NCBI GenBank assembly: GCA_028689195.1
Contig: JAQTWR010000082.1
Span: forward strand, 1-9,329
Source of the DNA: Anaerolineales bacterium
Lineage (GTDB): Bacteria; Chloroflexota; Anaerolineae; Anaerolineales; Villigracilaceae
DNA: 9,329 nt
Direction of reading: 5' to 3'
Shown here piece after piece: positions 1 through 6,081 of this stretch (its first letter is position 1; the number at the start of each line of letters is the position of its first letter). The notes below the pieces were generated by a model. The model had not been told where the DNA came from, ran no database searches, and saw only the letters and a program-made list of their open reading frames with translations. Position numbers and translations under genes: made by a program.

Positions 1-1102
1 CGAGTTTCCCGTCCGCCCCCGCGATGAACTTCACCGGCAGGGTTAGGAAGCGGTATTTTGCGCCTTCATCCTTCGCCATTTTGCGGTCTTTCTTTCCGCC
101 CGGCATTTCTTTTTCGGTGCGGCGATATAAACAGGTGACTTCCTCCGAGCCGAGTCTCAGCGCGGTGCGCAGGCAGTCAGACGCGGTATCGCCGCCGCCG
201 ACCACCACCACGCGCTTGCCCACGACCAGCGGCTCGCGCATACTCTCAGGGAGCAGTTCCGGCTGCACATTCCCCCGAATCAAAAAGTCGGTGGCTTGAT
301 AAACCCCGGGCAGGTCTGTGCCGGGGGTGTCTTCCATGGGCGCGTCTATTTCAGAGCCGGTGCCGATGAATACAGCCTCGAAACCTTCCGCGAATAAGTC
401 GTCAATGGTTTTGTCTTTTCCGATGTAAGTGTTGGGGACGAACTCTACGCCGGCGCGCTCGAACTCTTCCCATTTTTCCTGCCAAACGTCTTTGTCTAAT
501 TTGAAGTTGGGAATGCCGTAAACGAGCAATCCGCCGGGCGCGGGTTTGGATTCAAAGATGGTGACGCTATATCCCTTTTGTATGAGTAAGTCGGCGCAGC
601 CTAAGCCGGCAGGTCCCGCGCCAATGATGGCGATTTTCCGATTGATGGGCGTTCCGACGGGGATGGCGTGTCCTTGCGCGCGGCGCTCGTAATCTACTGT
701 AAAGGCTTCAAGCTCGCCGCACAAAACGGGCTGGTTATGTTTGTTCAAAACGCACGAACCCTGACACAATGCCTCGTGCGGGCAGACGCGCCCGCAGACT
801 TCGGGGAGCGAGCTGGTTTTGTGATAAATGCCCGCGGCTTCTACGAAACGTCCTTGCTCGATCAACCACATCGCGGAGGGAATGTCGTTGGATGTGGGGC
901 AAGCCACCATGCACGGCGCGGGGTCGGGGCAATGGATGCAACGCGCGGCTTCGACCATCGCGCGCTCTGGTTCAAATTCAATAACAACGGCTCCAAAGTC
1001 GCAGGTGCGCGTCTCTGGGGGGCGTAGATCAAGATCAAAGAATTGACTATTGACGCGCTGTTTGCGGTCAATCGCCAAAAATTCACTGGGAACAGCCTGC
1101 AT
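1..1102 (-). CDS. GltD-like NAD(P)-dependent FAD/[4Fe-4S] oxidoreductase, C-terminus outside window
   Basis: The protein resembles the small subunit of glutamate synthase and related flavoprotein electron-transfer subunits, which pass electrons from NAD(P)H via FAD to iron-sulfur clusters. I read 367 residues from an ATG at 1102, preceded by GGAGG with a 4-nt gap; the rest lies left of position 1. The first cysteine set is C55-x2-C58-x5-C64-x3-C68-P, the second C103-x3-C107-x5-C113-x3-C117, typical of the N-terminal ferredoxin-like domain of this family. An FAD-binding GAGPAG lies at 161-166 and a second dinucleotide motif, GGGDT, starts at residue 302 (NAD(P)H). The catalytic partner is not visible: no glutamate synthase large subunit lies next to it, so the true substrate is open. 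It could be a GltD proper, an NfnB-like subunit, or a reductase serving another oxidoreductase. The family assignment is firm, the function is not. Confidence 0.9.
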   Translation of the reverse strand, partial: MQAVPSEFLAIDRKQRVNSQFFDLDLRPPETRTCDFGAVVIEFEPERAMVEAARCIHCPDPAPCMVACPTSNDIPSAMWLIEQGRFVEAAGIYHKTSSLPEVCGRVCPHEALCQGSCVLNKHNQPVLCGELEAFTVDYERRAQGHAIPVGTPINRKIAIIGAGPAGLGCADLLIQKGYSVTIFESKPAPGGLLVYGIPNFKLDKDVWQEKWEEFERAGVEFVPNTYIGKDKTIDDLFAEGFEAVFIGTGSEIDAPMEDTPGTDLPGVYQATDFLIRGNVQPELLPESMREPLVVGKRVVVVGGGDTASDCLRTALRLGSEEVTCLYRRTEKEMPGGKKDRKMAKDEGAKYRFLTLPVKFIAGADGKL

Positions 1103-1243
1103 AATGCCTCCGATTAAGAGAATGGTCTCTACTTCTAATATCCGTATGATGATACCTAAACTATCAACGCTGACACAGACGTAAATGTCACGAAAGCGGA
1201 CGACAATCGTCTTAATTTTCTGTTAATGGTGTGGAACGCCGTA

Positions 1244-1642
1244 TTACTCCATCCCTTTTTCGCGCCGCATTTTTTTGATTGCGCCGCGATTTTTCTTCGC
1301 CGTCAGGCGCTTTTCTTTAGACGTTCTCGTCGGCTTTGTTTCGCGGCGCGCCTTCGGTTTTTCGCGGGCTTTTTGGATCAATTCGTAAAAGCGATTTAGC
1401 GCGTCGGCGCGATTCTTCTCCTGCGTGCGGAATCTGCCCGCCGTAAGAATCAACACCCCGTTTTCGCTGACGCGCCTGCCCGCGAGTTTAATCAGGCGCG
1501 CTTTCGCTTCCACGCCAAGCGACGGCGAGTTCGCCGCGTCAAAGCGCAGTTGAACCGCCGTCGCTACCTTATTTACATTCTGTCCGCCGGGTCCGCTTGC
1601 GCGGATATATTCAAGCGTGATTTCTTTGTCAAGATTTTTCAT
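1244..1642 (-). CDS. arfB: Alternative ribosome-rescue factor B (peptidyl-tRNA hydrolase, YaeJ/ArfB)
   Basis: ArfB rescues ribosomes stalled at the end of an mRNA without a stop codon: its basic tail enters the empty mRNA channel and its GGQ motif hydrolyses the peptidyl-tRNA ester. The 132-residue protein shows the class-I release-factor signature SGPGGQNVNK (GGQ at 19-21). The tail from about residue 92 to the end is rich in Lys and Arg, as the family requires. Length fits the usual 130-140 residues, and the absence of a codon-recognition domain separates it from RF1/RF2. The ATG at 1642 is preceded by GAGG four nt upstream, and that sequence is the outer arm of the inverted-repeat element at 1646-1723. 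It lies 20 nt from the end of that element and is followed by a 141-bp gap before the GltD-like gene, so it is probably its own transcription unit or a distal gene of the upstream one. Confidence 0.93.
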   Translation of the reverse strand: MKNLDKEITLEYIRASGPGGQNVNKVATAVQLRFDAANSPSLGVEAKARLIKLAGRRVSENGVLILTAGRFRTQEKNRADALNRFYELIQKAREKPKARRETKPTRTSKEKRLTAKKNRGAIKKMRREKGME

Positions 1643-1645
1643 TTG

Positions 1646-1723
1646 CCCTCACCCTAACCCTCTCCTCGAAGGGAGAGGGAATTAACTCCCTTCTCCCAAG
1701 GGGAGAAGGGCTGGGGATGAGGG
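1646..1723. repeat. Intergenic inverted-repeat element with two nested hairpins
   Basis: Outer arms CCCTCACCC (1646-1654) and GGGATGAGGG (1714-1723) pair with one bulge. Inside are two perfect stems: CCCTCTCC/GGAGAGGG (1658-1665/1672-1679) and CCCTTCTCCC/GGGAGAAGGG (1688-1697/1701-1710). The whole unit folds as a three-way junction on either strand and lies exactly between the stop of the FAD-subunit gene (1727) and the arfB start (1642). It resembles short palindromic dispersed repeats found in many bacterial genomes. A 12-bp piece of the same sequence (CCCAAGGGGAGA) recurs inverted at 8629-8640. Copy number in the genome cannot be judged here. Confidence 0.85.
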
Positions 1724-1726
1724 AGA

Positions 1727-2464
1727 TTACGCAGCGCCCGCCAAACATCTTTTCGCCAGCGTCGCCGCCACGTCCATGCGATATTCCGCCGAAGCCCATT
1801 CGTCGTTTGCTTCGTGGTAGGCGTTGCGCGCGGCGGCGTCCAAGCCATCGGCTTCGGTTCCGTCCATTGCCAGCAGCGGAGTTTTTCCATAGCCGCCCAG
1901 AGCCAGGCGCGCGCGTCCCGAATTCCACTGCGCCAGCGCAACGCAAACAAGCGGCGTATCAGACGGCGTTTTGGAAACATATTCAAACGCAAATTTTGCG
2001 TTGAGCGGAATTGCGATCTGCGTAATCAATCCGCGCGGATGCGTCAACAAAAATTCGCCCACACTGAAAACTGATGACTGCTCGCTGACAACTGTAATCT
2101 TTGCGTCCATCGCCAGCAACGCCGTCGCAAAAGTTGACCTTCCATCCGCCGCGACTAAAGTTCCCGCGATAGTTGCCATGTTGCGGATATTGATCGGCGC
2201 TTCAAGTTTGATCGCGGCTTTCAACGCTTCGGGGCAATCCGCGCTTTCGAGGAATCCTTGAAGCGTAAGCGTCGCGCCGAGTTCGAGGTCGTTTCCTTTG
2301 CGCGCGATCGAATCCAAATTCAGGGACTGCAAATCCACCGCTTCAACAGAATCAATATTGGCGTGAGAAAGCAGCGTCCCGCCGCCAAGCGGTTGCGTAT
2401 TCGGGCGGGAAAGCAATTCGAGGGCTTCATCCAATGTTTGCGGACGGTGATAGGCTGTAATCAT
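1727..2464 (-). CDS. FAD-binding subunit of a CO dehydrogenase/xanthine dehydrogenase-type molybdoenzyme
   Basis: This protein belongs to the medium (CoxM/CutM/XdhB-like) subunits of molybdenum hydroxylases, which hold FAD and pass electrons from the [2Fe-2S] subunit to the acceptor. It has 245 residues from the ATG at 2464 (GGAG, 8-nt spacing), short against the usual 270-300. The N-terminal FAD loop reads PLGGGTLLSH (25-34), where the family usually has a GG(T/H)xL-type loop. The second FAD motif reads IRNMATIAGTL (93-103), where the family usually has RNxxTIGGN, so a Gly and the Asn are replaced. The C-terminal flavoprotein domain is complete, with the typical SAEYRMDVAATL near the end. 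Neither the Mo-cofactor large subunit nor the [2Fe-2S] small subunit is in the window. It lies 20 bp downstream of the thioesterase gene and probably shares its transcript. The fold is clear; whether it assembles into a working hydroxylase is unknown. Confidence 0.85.
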   Translation of the reverse strand: MITAYHRPQTLDEALELLSRPNTQPLGGGTLLSHANIDSVEAVDLQSLNLDSIARKGNDLELGATLTLQGFLESADCPEALKAAIKLEAPINIRNMATIAGTLVAADGRSTFATALLAMDAKITVVSEQSSVFSVGEFLLTHPRGLITQIAIPLNAKFAFEYVSKTPSDTPLVCVALAQWNSGRARLALGGYGKTPLLAMDGTEADGLDAAARNAYHEANDEWASAEYRMDVAATLAKRCLAGAA

Positions 2465-2484
2465 AGTTGAGTCTCCATGAAATA

Positions 2485-2961
2485 TTAATCGGGGTAAACC
2501 TTCCAACCCAATTCATTTAGTTTTGAAAAATCCAATTGCTCTTTGGGAACGTCAATGTGCATGGCGTTGGCTTCTGCGAGCAGTTCGTTTGTTTCCATAT
2601 CGTAAATGCCCGCCCACGCTTCGGCGAGATTGCGCTTGCTCTTGCCCGCCTTGCCGACGACCTTCAATTTTTTGCCGACAGGCACATTCTTGCGATATTT
2701 CACTTCGAGTTTTCCCGTGAACATAAACCGCGGATTTTCCATGTCGCTGCCCATTTGCGCGCGCCCCGAAATTTCATCCAGCAGCGCCGCGACGATGCCG
2801 CCGTGCAGCACGCCCGGATACCCTTGAAAATGATCGGGCGCAATGTATTCGGTTTCGATAACGCCCGGCTCGACTTCGTAAATATGCAAATGCAAGCCGA
2901 CGGGATTTTCCAACCCGCAGATGAAACAATGCCGTGAATTTGGTTGTTTGATTTTTGACAT
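2485..2961 (-). CDS. PaaI-type hotdog-fold thioesterase
   Basis: Hotdog thioesterases of the PaaI/DUF4442-like group hydrolyse acyl-CoA or aryl-CoA thioesters in the cytoplasm. The 158-residue protein starts with a short Cys-containing motif, HCFICGLENPVGL (11-23), common in this subgroup, followed by the catalytic-loop signature PGVLHGGIVAALLDE with HGG at 53-55 and an acidic residue at D62. I chose the ATG at 2961 because a TATAAT box sits 6 nt upstream and the reading frame above it overlaps the divergent dehydrogenase gene; no Shine-Dalgarno is present, so the mRNA is probably leaderless. It is the first gene of a likely two-gene unit with the FAD subunit. The substrate cannot be told from sequence. 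Confidence 0.88.
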   Translation of the reverse strand: MSKIKQPNSRHCFICGLENPVGLHLHIYEVEPGVIETEYIAPDHFQGYPGVLHGGIVAALLDEISGRAQMGSDMENPRFMFTGKLEVKYRKNVPVGKKLKVVGKAGKSKRNLAEAWAGIYDMETNELLAEANAMHIDVPKEQLDFSKLNELGWKVYPD

Positions 2962-2982
2962 GCGCGGATTATACTCGGTGAT
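2948..2982. promoter_or_regulatory. Divergent promoter with overlapping -10 boxes, both leaderless
   Basis: Between the divergent ATGs at 2961 (-) and 2983 (+) lies ATTATACT (2968-2975). Read on the minus strand it gives TATAAT (2973-2968), 6 nt before the thioesterase ATG. Read on the plus strand it gives TATACT (2970-2975), 7 nt before the dehydrogenase ATG. A plus-strand -35-like TTGATT sits at 2948-2953 with a 16-bp spacer; no good minus -35 is visible. Neither gene has a Shine-Dalgarno in this 21-bp gap. Confidence 0.65.
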
Positions 2983-3960
2983 ATGAAAAAGATTTTCATT
3001 ACCCGCGCGATTCCCGAATTTGGTTTGTCTCTCGTCCGCGAGAGTTTTCCCCGTCTCGATATTTGGGATGGCGAACTGCCGCCCTCGCGCGAAGAACTTG
3101 TCCAACGCGCGCGCGGCGCAGACGGTTTGCTGTGTTTGCTCACCGATAAAATTGACGGCGACGTGATGGACGCAATCGGTTCGCAACTCAAAGTGATTAG
3201 CAGCATGTCGGTGGGCGTGGATCATATTGACGTCGCCGCCGCAACCGCGCGCGGAATTCCCGTGGGCAATACGCCCGGCGTTCTTACCGACGCGACCGCC
3301 GACCAAGCCTTCGCGTTGATGTTATCTGCCGCGCGCCGTATTGTCGAAGCGGATCGTTTTTTGAAAGCGGGGAAGTGGGTGACGTGGAGTCCGAGTCTTT
3401 TGCTCGGCGCGGATTTTGCAGGTTCAACTTTGGGCATTGTTGGGTTTGGGCGCATTGGTCAAGCCATCGCCAAACGCGCGCAGGGATTTGATCTGCGCGT
3501 AATCTATCACAGCCCAAACGCGCAGCCCGCGTATAACGCGCATCCCGTTGACCTCGATACTTTGCTGCGCGAATCGGATTTTGTCTCGATCAATGTTCCG
3601 CTTACGGCGCAAACCAAACATCTGGTTAACGCGAAATTTTTAGCGAAGATGAAACCCGGCGCGGTCTTGGTCAATACCGCGCGCGGCGGGGTTCTCGATC
3701 AAAAGGCTTTGTACGCCGCGCTCAAGTCCAATAAAATTTTTGCCGCCGCATTGGACGTTACCGACCCCGAACCTTTGCCGCTCGATTGTCCGCTGCTGGA
3801 ATTGGAGAACTGCATCATCGTTCCGCATTTGGGCAGCGCCAGCAAAAAAACGCGCGAGATGATGGCTCTGCTCGCCGCGCAGAATTTAATCGCAGGCTTG
3901 AAAGGCGAGCGTTTGCCGAACTGCGTCAACTCGCAAGCGATTTATGACGAAAAGTTATAG
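2983..3960 (+). CDS. D-2-hydroxyacid dehydrogenase, glyoxylate/hydroxypyruvate reductase type
   Basis: Enzymes of this type reduce glyoxylate or hydroxypyruvate (or related 2-oxoacids) to the D-2-hydroxyacid with NAD(P)H. The 325 residues match the family length. The Rossmann motif is GFGRIG (154-159). The catalytic residues are present: R234 in NTARGG, E263 in DPEP, and H282 in PHLGSA. The second beta strand ends IYHSPN (174-179) with no acidic residue where NAD-specific members have Asp, so NADP(H) preference is likely (inference). The ATG at 2983 has a -10-like box 7 nt upstream and no Shine-Dalgarno. An AAGTTATA repeat overlaps the stop codon and may belong to the control region of the next gene. 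A role in serine/glycerate or glycolate metabolism is plausible; D-lactate or other 2-ketoacid activity is not excluded. Confidence 0.9.
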   Translation: MKKIFITRAIPEFGLSLVRESFPRLDIWDGELPPSREELVQRARGADGLLCLLTDKIDGDVMDAIGSQLKVISSMSVGVDHIDVAAATARGIPVGNTPGVLTDATADQAFALMLSAARRIVEADRFLKAGKWVTWSPSLLLGADFAGSTLGIVGFGRIGQAIAKRAQGFDLRVIYHSPNAQPAYNAHPVDLDTLLRESDFVSINVPLTAQTKHLVNAKFLAKMKPGAVLVNTARGGVLDQKALYAALKSNKIFAAALDVTDPEPLPLDCPLLELENCIIVPHLGSASKKTREMMALLAAQNLIAGLKGERLPNCVNSQAIYDEKL

Positions 3961-4025
3961 AAAAGCAGTAAAAAATAACTTTAAGTTATAAAACACTTGA
4001 CTTTAACAACCAAAAGGTATAAAAT
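3952..4025 (+). promoter_or_regulatory. lrp-like gene promoter with palindrome and phased AAGTTATA repeats
   Basis: TTGACT (3997-4002) and TAAAAT (4020-4025) are 17 bp apart and end 6 nt before the ATG at 4032, so the transcript is probably leaderless. Upstream, AAGTTATA occurs at 3952-3959 and again at 3983-3990, 31 bp apart (about three helical turns). The second copy is part of a 15-bp palindrome, ATAACTTTAAGTTAT (3975-3989). Such an arrangement suits an Lrp-type regulator binding its own promoter. Confidence 0.6.
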
Positions 4026-4031
4026 AAGCCA

Positions 4032-4499
4032 ATGAAAAGCGTAATCGGTATCGAAAGCCCAGACCGTTTGGATGATATTGATATGTATATCATCAACGCC
4101 ATGCGCGCGGACGGACGCGAGGCATTTGCGAAAATCGCCGAAGCCCTCAAAGTTTCGCCGGGGATGATTCGCCAGCGTTACAACCGTCTTGTGAAGTTGG
4201 GTTATCTTAAAGTGGTCGCTGTCACCAATCCGTTGATGATGGGCAAGCGCACGATGGCGATGATCGGCATCCGCACCGACGGGCGCAAAATGCTTGAGGT
4301 TGCCGATAAACTGATCAAGTTCGACGAGGTCGTTTATATCGTCGTGGTCAGCGGCAGGTACGATATTATGATCGAAGTCTTTTGCAGCGACCATGAAGAT
4401 TTGCTCGCATTTATGACCGAAAAACTTTCCAAAGTAGACGGCGTGCGCGAGACGGAATCTTTTATGCACTTGAAGATTGTGAAAGAGATTTATTTCTAG
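4032..4499 (+). CDS. Lrp/AsnC family transcriptional regulator
   Basis: This is a feast/famine regulator: an N-terminal winged helix-turn-helix binds DNA and a C-terminal RAM (ACT-like) domain binds amino acids or related small molecules and makes the oligomer. In the 155 residues, LDDIDMYIINAM (13-24) is the first helix of the family, the HTH covers roughly 31-60 (FAKIAEALKVSPGMIRQRYN), and the RAM domain covers about 74-150 with the typical SGRYDIMIEVF. Length is standard. It has a tight, SD-less start directly behind a -10 box, with palindromic sequence upstream. It is followed by a 293-bp region and then the saccharopine dehydrogenase-like gene on the same strand. Control of that gene and of itself is the simplest reading; the effector is not known. 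Confidence 0.92.
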   Translation: MKSVIGIESPDRLDDIDMYIINAMRADGREAFAKIAEALKVSPGMIRQRYNRLVKLGYLKVVAVTNPLMMGKRTMAMIGIRTDGRKMLEVADKLIKFDEVVYIVVVSGRYDIMIEVFCSDHEDLLAFMTEKLSKVDGVRETESFMHLKIVKEIYF

Positions 4500-4507
4500 T
4501 TGATTAA

Positions 4508-4539
4508 CGTATTCAAAGGTCTCCAGACTTTTGAATACG
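4508..4539. repeat. 15-bp stem-loop just after the lrp-like stop codon
   Basis: CGTATTCAAAGGTCT (4508-4522) pairs with AGACTTTTGAATACG (4525-4539) with a single G-T mismatch and a 2-nt centre. It starts 9 nt after the stop codon of the regulator. No T-run follows on the plus strand, so it is not a classical intrinsic terminator; it may stabilise the 3' end of the mRNA or be a protein binding site. Confidence 0.75.
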
Positions 4540-4563
4540 AAATACTTTGTCTGCGTTCCAAAA

Positions 4564-4599
4564 ATGAGAAGCCGCAGAGCCAAAAAAAGGAAAAAATGA
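4564..4599 (+). CDS. Possible 11-residue Lys/Arg-rich leader peptide
   Basis: An ATG at 4564 opens the frame MRSRRAKKRKK, where 8 of 11 residues are Lys or Arg, then stops at TGA 4597-4599. The stop overlaps the ATG of the 39-residue frame as ATGA. No Shine-Dalgarno is seen before it. It lies in the region leading to a saccharopine dehydrogenase-like gene, a family tied to lysine chemistry, which makes a sensing role conceivable. The A-rich stretch could also make this frame by chance. Confidence 0.25.
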   Translation: MRSRRAKKRKK

Positions 4600-4715
4600 A
4601 AACGCTCGTTCGTAAGTTTAAGTTTGTGGGGGATACGTTTGTGAAGGCGTATTTAATGTCTCTTATGATTGTTATCAACCCGGGGAGTGTGGAAGATCCG
4701 CGCGAACGTTATTAA
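4596..4715 (+). CDS. Possible small protein, 39 residues, unknown function
   Basis: The frame starts at ATG 4596 behind an A-rich AAGG (4587-4590, 5-nt spacing) and encodes 39 residues. It is basic at the start (MKTLVRKFKF), has a short hydrophobic middle (AYLMSLMIVI, about 18-27), and a charged end (EDPRERY). The hydrophobic part is too short for a clear membrane span. I do not recognise it. The same frame is open back to a TTG at 4500, giving 71 residues, but that version would span the hairpin at 4508-4539, so the shorter start is preferred. Codon use is more T-rich than in the neighbours. Confidence 0.4.
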   Translation: MKTLVRKFKFVGDTFVKAYLMSLMIVINPGSVEDPRERY

Positions 4716-4717
4716 AA

Positions 4718-4735
4718 CGCGACATAAATGTCGCG
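4718..4735. repeat. Perfect 18-bp inverted repeat
   Basis: CGCGACATAAATGTCGCG is two 8-bp arms around AA, two bp after the stop of the 39-residue frame. No T-run follows on either side, so it fits an operator or an mRNA-stabilising hairpin better than a terminator. Confidence 0.7.
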
Positions 4736-4751
4736 CTGCGAAAAGTTAATC

Positions 4752-4781
4752 TAACCCTCTTGGGTTATAAAACTTATGGAG
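4752..4781 (+). promoter_or_regulatory. Upstream region of the saccharopine dehydrogenase-like gene: operator-like repeat, -10 and RBS
   Basis: TAACCC (4752-4757) and GGGTTA (4762-4767) form a 6-bp inverted repeat around TCTT. It runs into GTTATAAAAC (4764-4773), a 10-mer also present at 3985-3994 before the lrp-like gene. TATAAA (4766-4771) is a possible -10 box, but no convincing -35 is seen. GGAG (4778-4781) is the ribosome binding site, 11 nt before the ATG at 4793. Confidence 0.5.
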
Positions 4782-4792
4782 AATAAAATATT

Positions 4793-5998
4793 ATGAAAGT
4801 TCTATTGGTCGGAGTGGGCGGAGTTGGCGAGGCAATTGCCGCTATTGCAAAGCCGCGCGCGTGGATGGAACAAATGGTTCTCGCGGATTACAACGTCAAA
4901 CGCGCCGAAGAGGTGCAGAAGAAAATGGGCGACGCGAAACGCTTCCCCGTCGAGTTCATTGACGCGGGCAATCAGCAAAGCATCGAAGACCTTGCGAAGA
5001 AATATCAGGTTGATTTGATTATGAATTCGGTTGACCCGATTTTCAATAAACAAATTTTCGACGCGGCGTACAACGTCGGCGCAAAGTACATGGATATGGC
5101 GATGACGCTTTCCGAGCCGCATCCCAGCGATCCGTTCAACAAACCCGGCGTGAAACTTGGCGATTATCAATTCGATAAATCCAAAGATTGGGAAGCGAAG
5201 AATCTGCTCGCGTTGGTGGGCTTCGGCGTGGAGCCGGGCATGGCGGACGTGTTCGCGCGTTACGCGCAGGATCATCTCTTTGACGAGATTGACGAAGTGG
5301 GAATCCGCGACGGGGCGAACATCACGATTGAAGGTTATGATTTCGCGCCGAACTTTTCAATCTGGACGACGATTGAAGAATGTTTGAATCCGCCCGTGAT
5401 TTGGCAGGACGGCAAGTGGTTCACCACCGCGCCGTTCTCTGAACCCGAAGTTTTTGACTTTCCCGAAATCGGTCCTGTCGAGGTTGTGAACGTGGAACAT
5501 GAAGAAGTGTTGCTCGTGCCGCGCTGGGTGAAGACAAAACGCGCCACATTCAAGTACGGTCTCGGCGATGAATTTATCGGCGTGTTGAAAACTTTGCACA
5601 TGCTTGGTTTGGATAACAAAGAGAAGATCAATGTCAAGGGCGTGCAGGTTGCGCCGCGCGATGTGGTCGCCGCGTGTTTGCCAGACCCCGCTCATTTGGG
5701 CAATAATATGAAGGGCAAGACCTGCGCGGGAACTTACGTCAAAGGTACGAAAGACGGAAAAAAGCGCGAGGTGTATTTACATCAAGTGGCGGATAATGAA
5801 GCGTGCATGAAAGCGTGGGGATGTCAGGCTGTCGTCGCGCAGACCGCGTTCAGCGCCGTGATTGCGATGGATTTGGTCGAGCATGGTCAATGGACGGGCG
5901 CGGGCGTGTTGGGTCCAGAAGCCTTCGAGCCAACCGTCTTCATGGAAAAAATGGCGGATTATGGTTTCCCGTATGGAATGAAGGAAATGGGTGGTTAG
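4793..5998 (+). CDS. Saccharopine dehydrogenase family oxidoreductase
   Basis: Members of this family reduce or oxidise imine-type links between amino acids or polyamines: saccharopine reductase, carboxynorspermidine dehydrogenase, lysine 6-dehydrogenase and relatives. The 401 residues start with a Rossmann fold, GVGGVG (7-12), followed by an acidic D32 at the end of the second strand, which suggests NAD(H). The segment LALVGFGVEPGMADVFARYA corresponds to the family's conserved GxxPG region joining the NAD domain to the catalytic domain. The long C-terminal part with AGTYVKG and HQVADNEACM is consistent with the catalytic domain. GGAG precedes the ATG by 11 nt. Upstream is an Lrp-type regulator with which it shares a sequence motif; downstream is a strong terminator. 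The exact substrate cannot be assigned. Confidence 0.85.
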   Translation: MKVLLVGVGGVGEAIAAIAKPRAWMEQMVLADYNVKRAEEVQKKMGDAKRFPVEFIDAGNQQSIEDLAKKYQVDLIMNSVDPIFNKQIFDAAYNVGAKYMDMAMTLSEPHPSDPFNKPGVKLGDYQFDKSKDWEAKNLLALVGFGVEPGMADVFARYAQDHLFDEIDEVGIRDGANITIEGYDFAPNFSIWTTIEECLNPPVIWQDGKWFTTAPFSEPEVFDFPEIGPVEVVNVEHEEVLLVPRWVKTKRATFKYGLGDEFIGVLKTLHMLGLDNKEKINVKGVQVAPRDVVAACLPDPAHLGNNMKGKTCAGTYVKGTKDGKKREVYLHQVADNEACMKAWGCQAVVAQTAFSAVIAMDLVEHGQWTGAGVLGPEAFEPTVFMEKMADYGFPYGMKEMGG

Positions 5999-6022
5999 TG
6001 GTTGGTAATTAGTGATTAGGAA
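5995..6022. repeat. 14-bp imperfect tandem duplication over the stop codon
   Basis: TTAGTGGTTGGTAA and TTAGTGATTAGGAA match at 11 of 14 positions. The TAG stop of the saccharopine dehydrogenase-like gene lies inside the first copy, and the second copy runs into the terminator stem. Confidence 0.5.
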
Positions 6023-6060
6023 CTCCCGAAGGTTTTGCGCCTTCGGGAGTTTTTGTTGTT
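6021..6060 (+). terminator. Intrinsic terminator of the saccharopine dehydrogenase-like gene
   Basis: AACTCCCGAAGG (6021-6032) pairs perfectly with CCTTCGGGAGTT (6040-6051) around a 7-nt loop and is followed by TTTGTTGTT and more T residues. The minus strand has no T-run after the hairpin, so it acts mainly on plus-strand transcripts, insulating the convergent aldo/keto reductase gene. Confidence 0.93.
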
Positions 6061-6081
6061 TTTCCGCAATGCAACTCTTCT

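Noticed and set aside
668..1027. Plus-strand 119-codon open frame
   Set aside because: It is the reverse of the cysteine-rich N-terminal domain of the GltD-like gene.
1199..1216. GACGA-CAA-TCGTC hairpin with T-rich sequence, as a terminator
   Set aside because: The stem is only 5 bp and no plus-strand gene ends there.
2485..3306. Longer start for the thioesterase at 3306
   Set aside because: The added residues are antisense to the dehydrogenase gene and look unlike any thioesterase; the ATG at 2961 has a -10 box just before it.
3981..4583. Minus-strand 200-codon open frame over the Lrp-type gene
   Set aside because: Antisense to a gene with clear HTH and RAM domains; its product has no family features.
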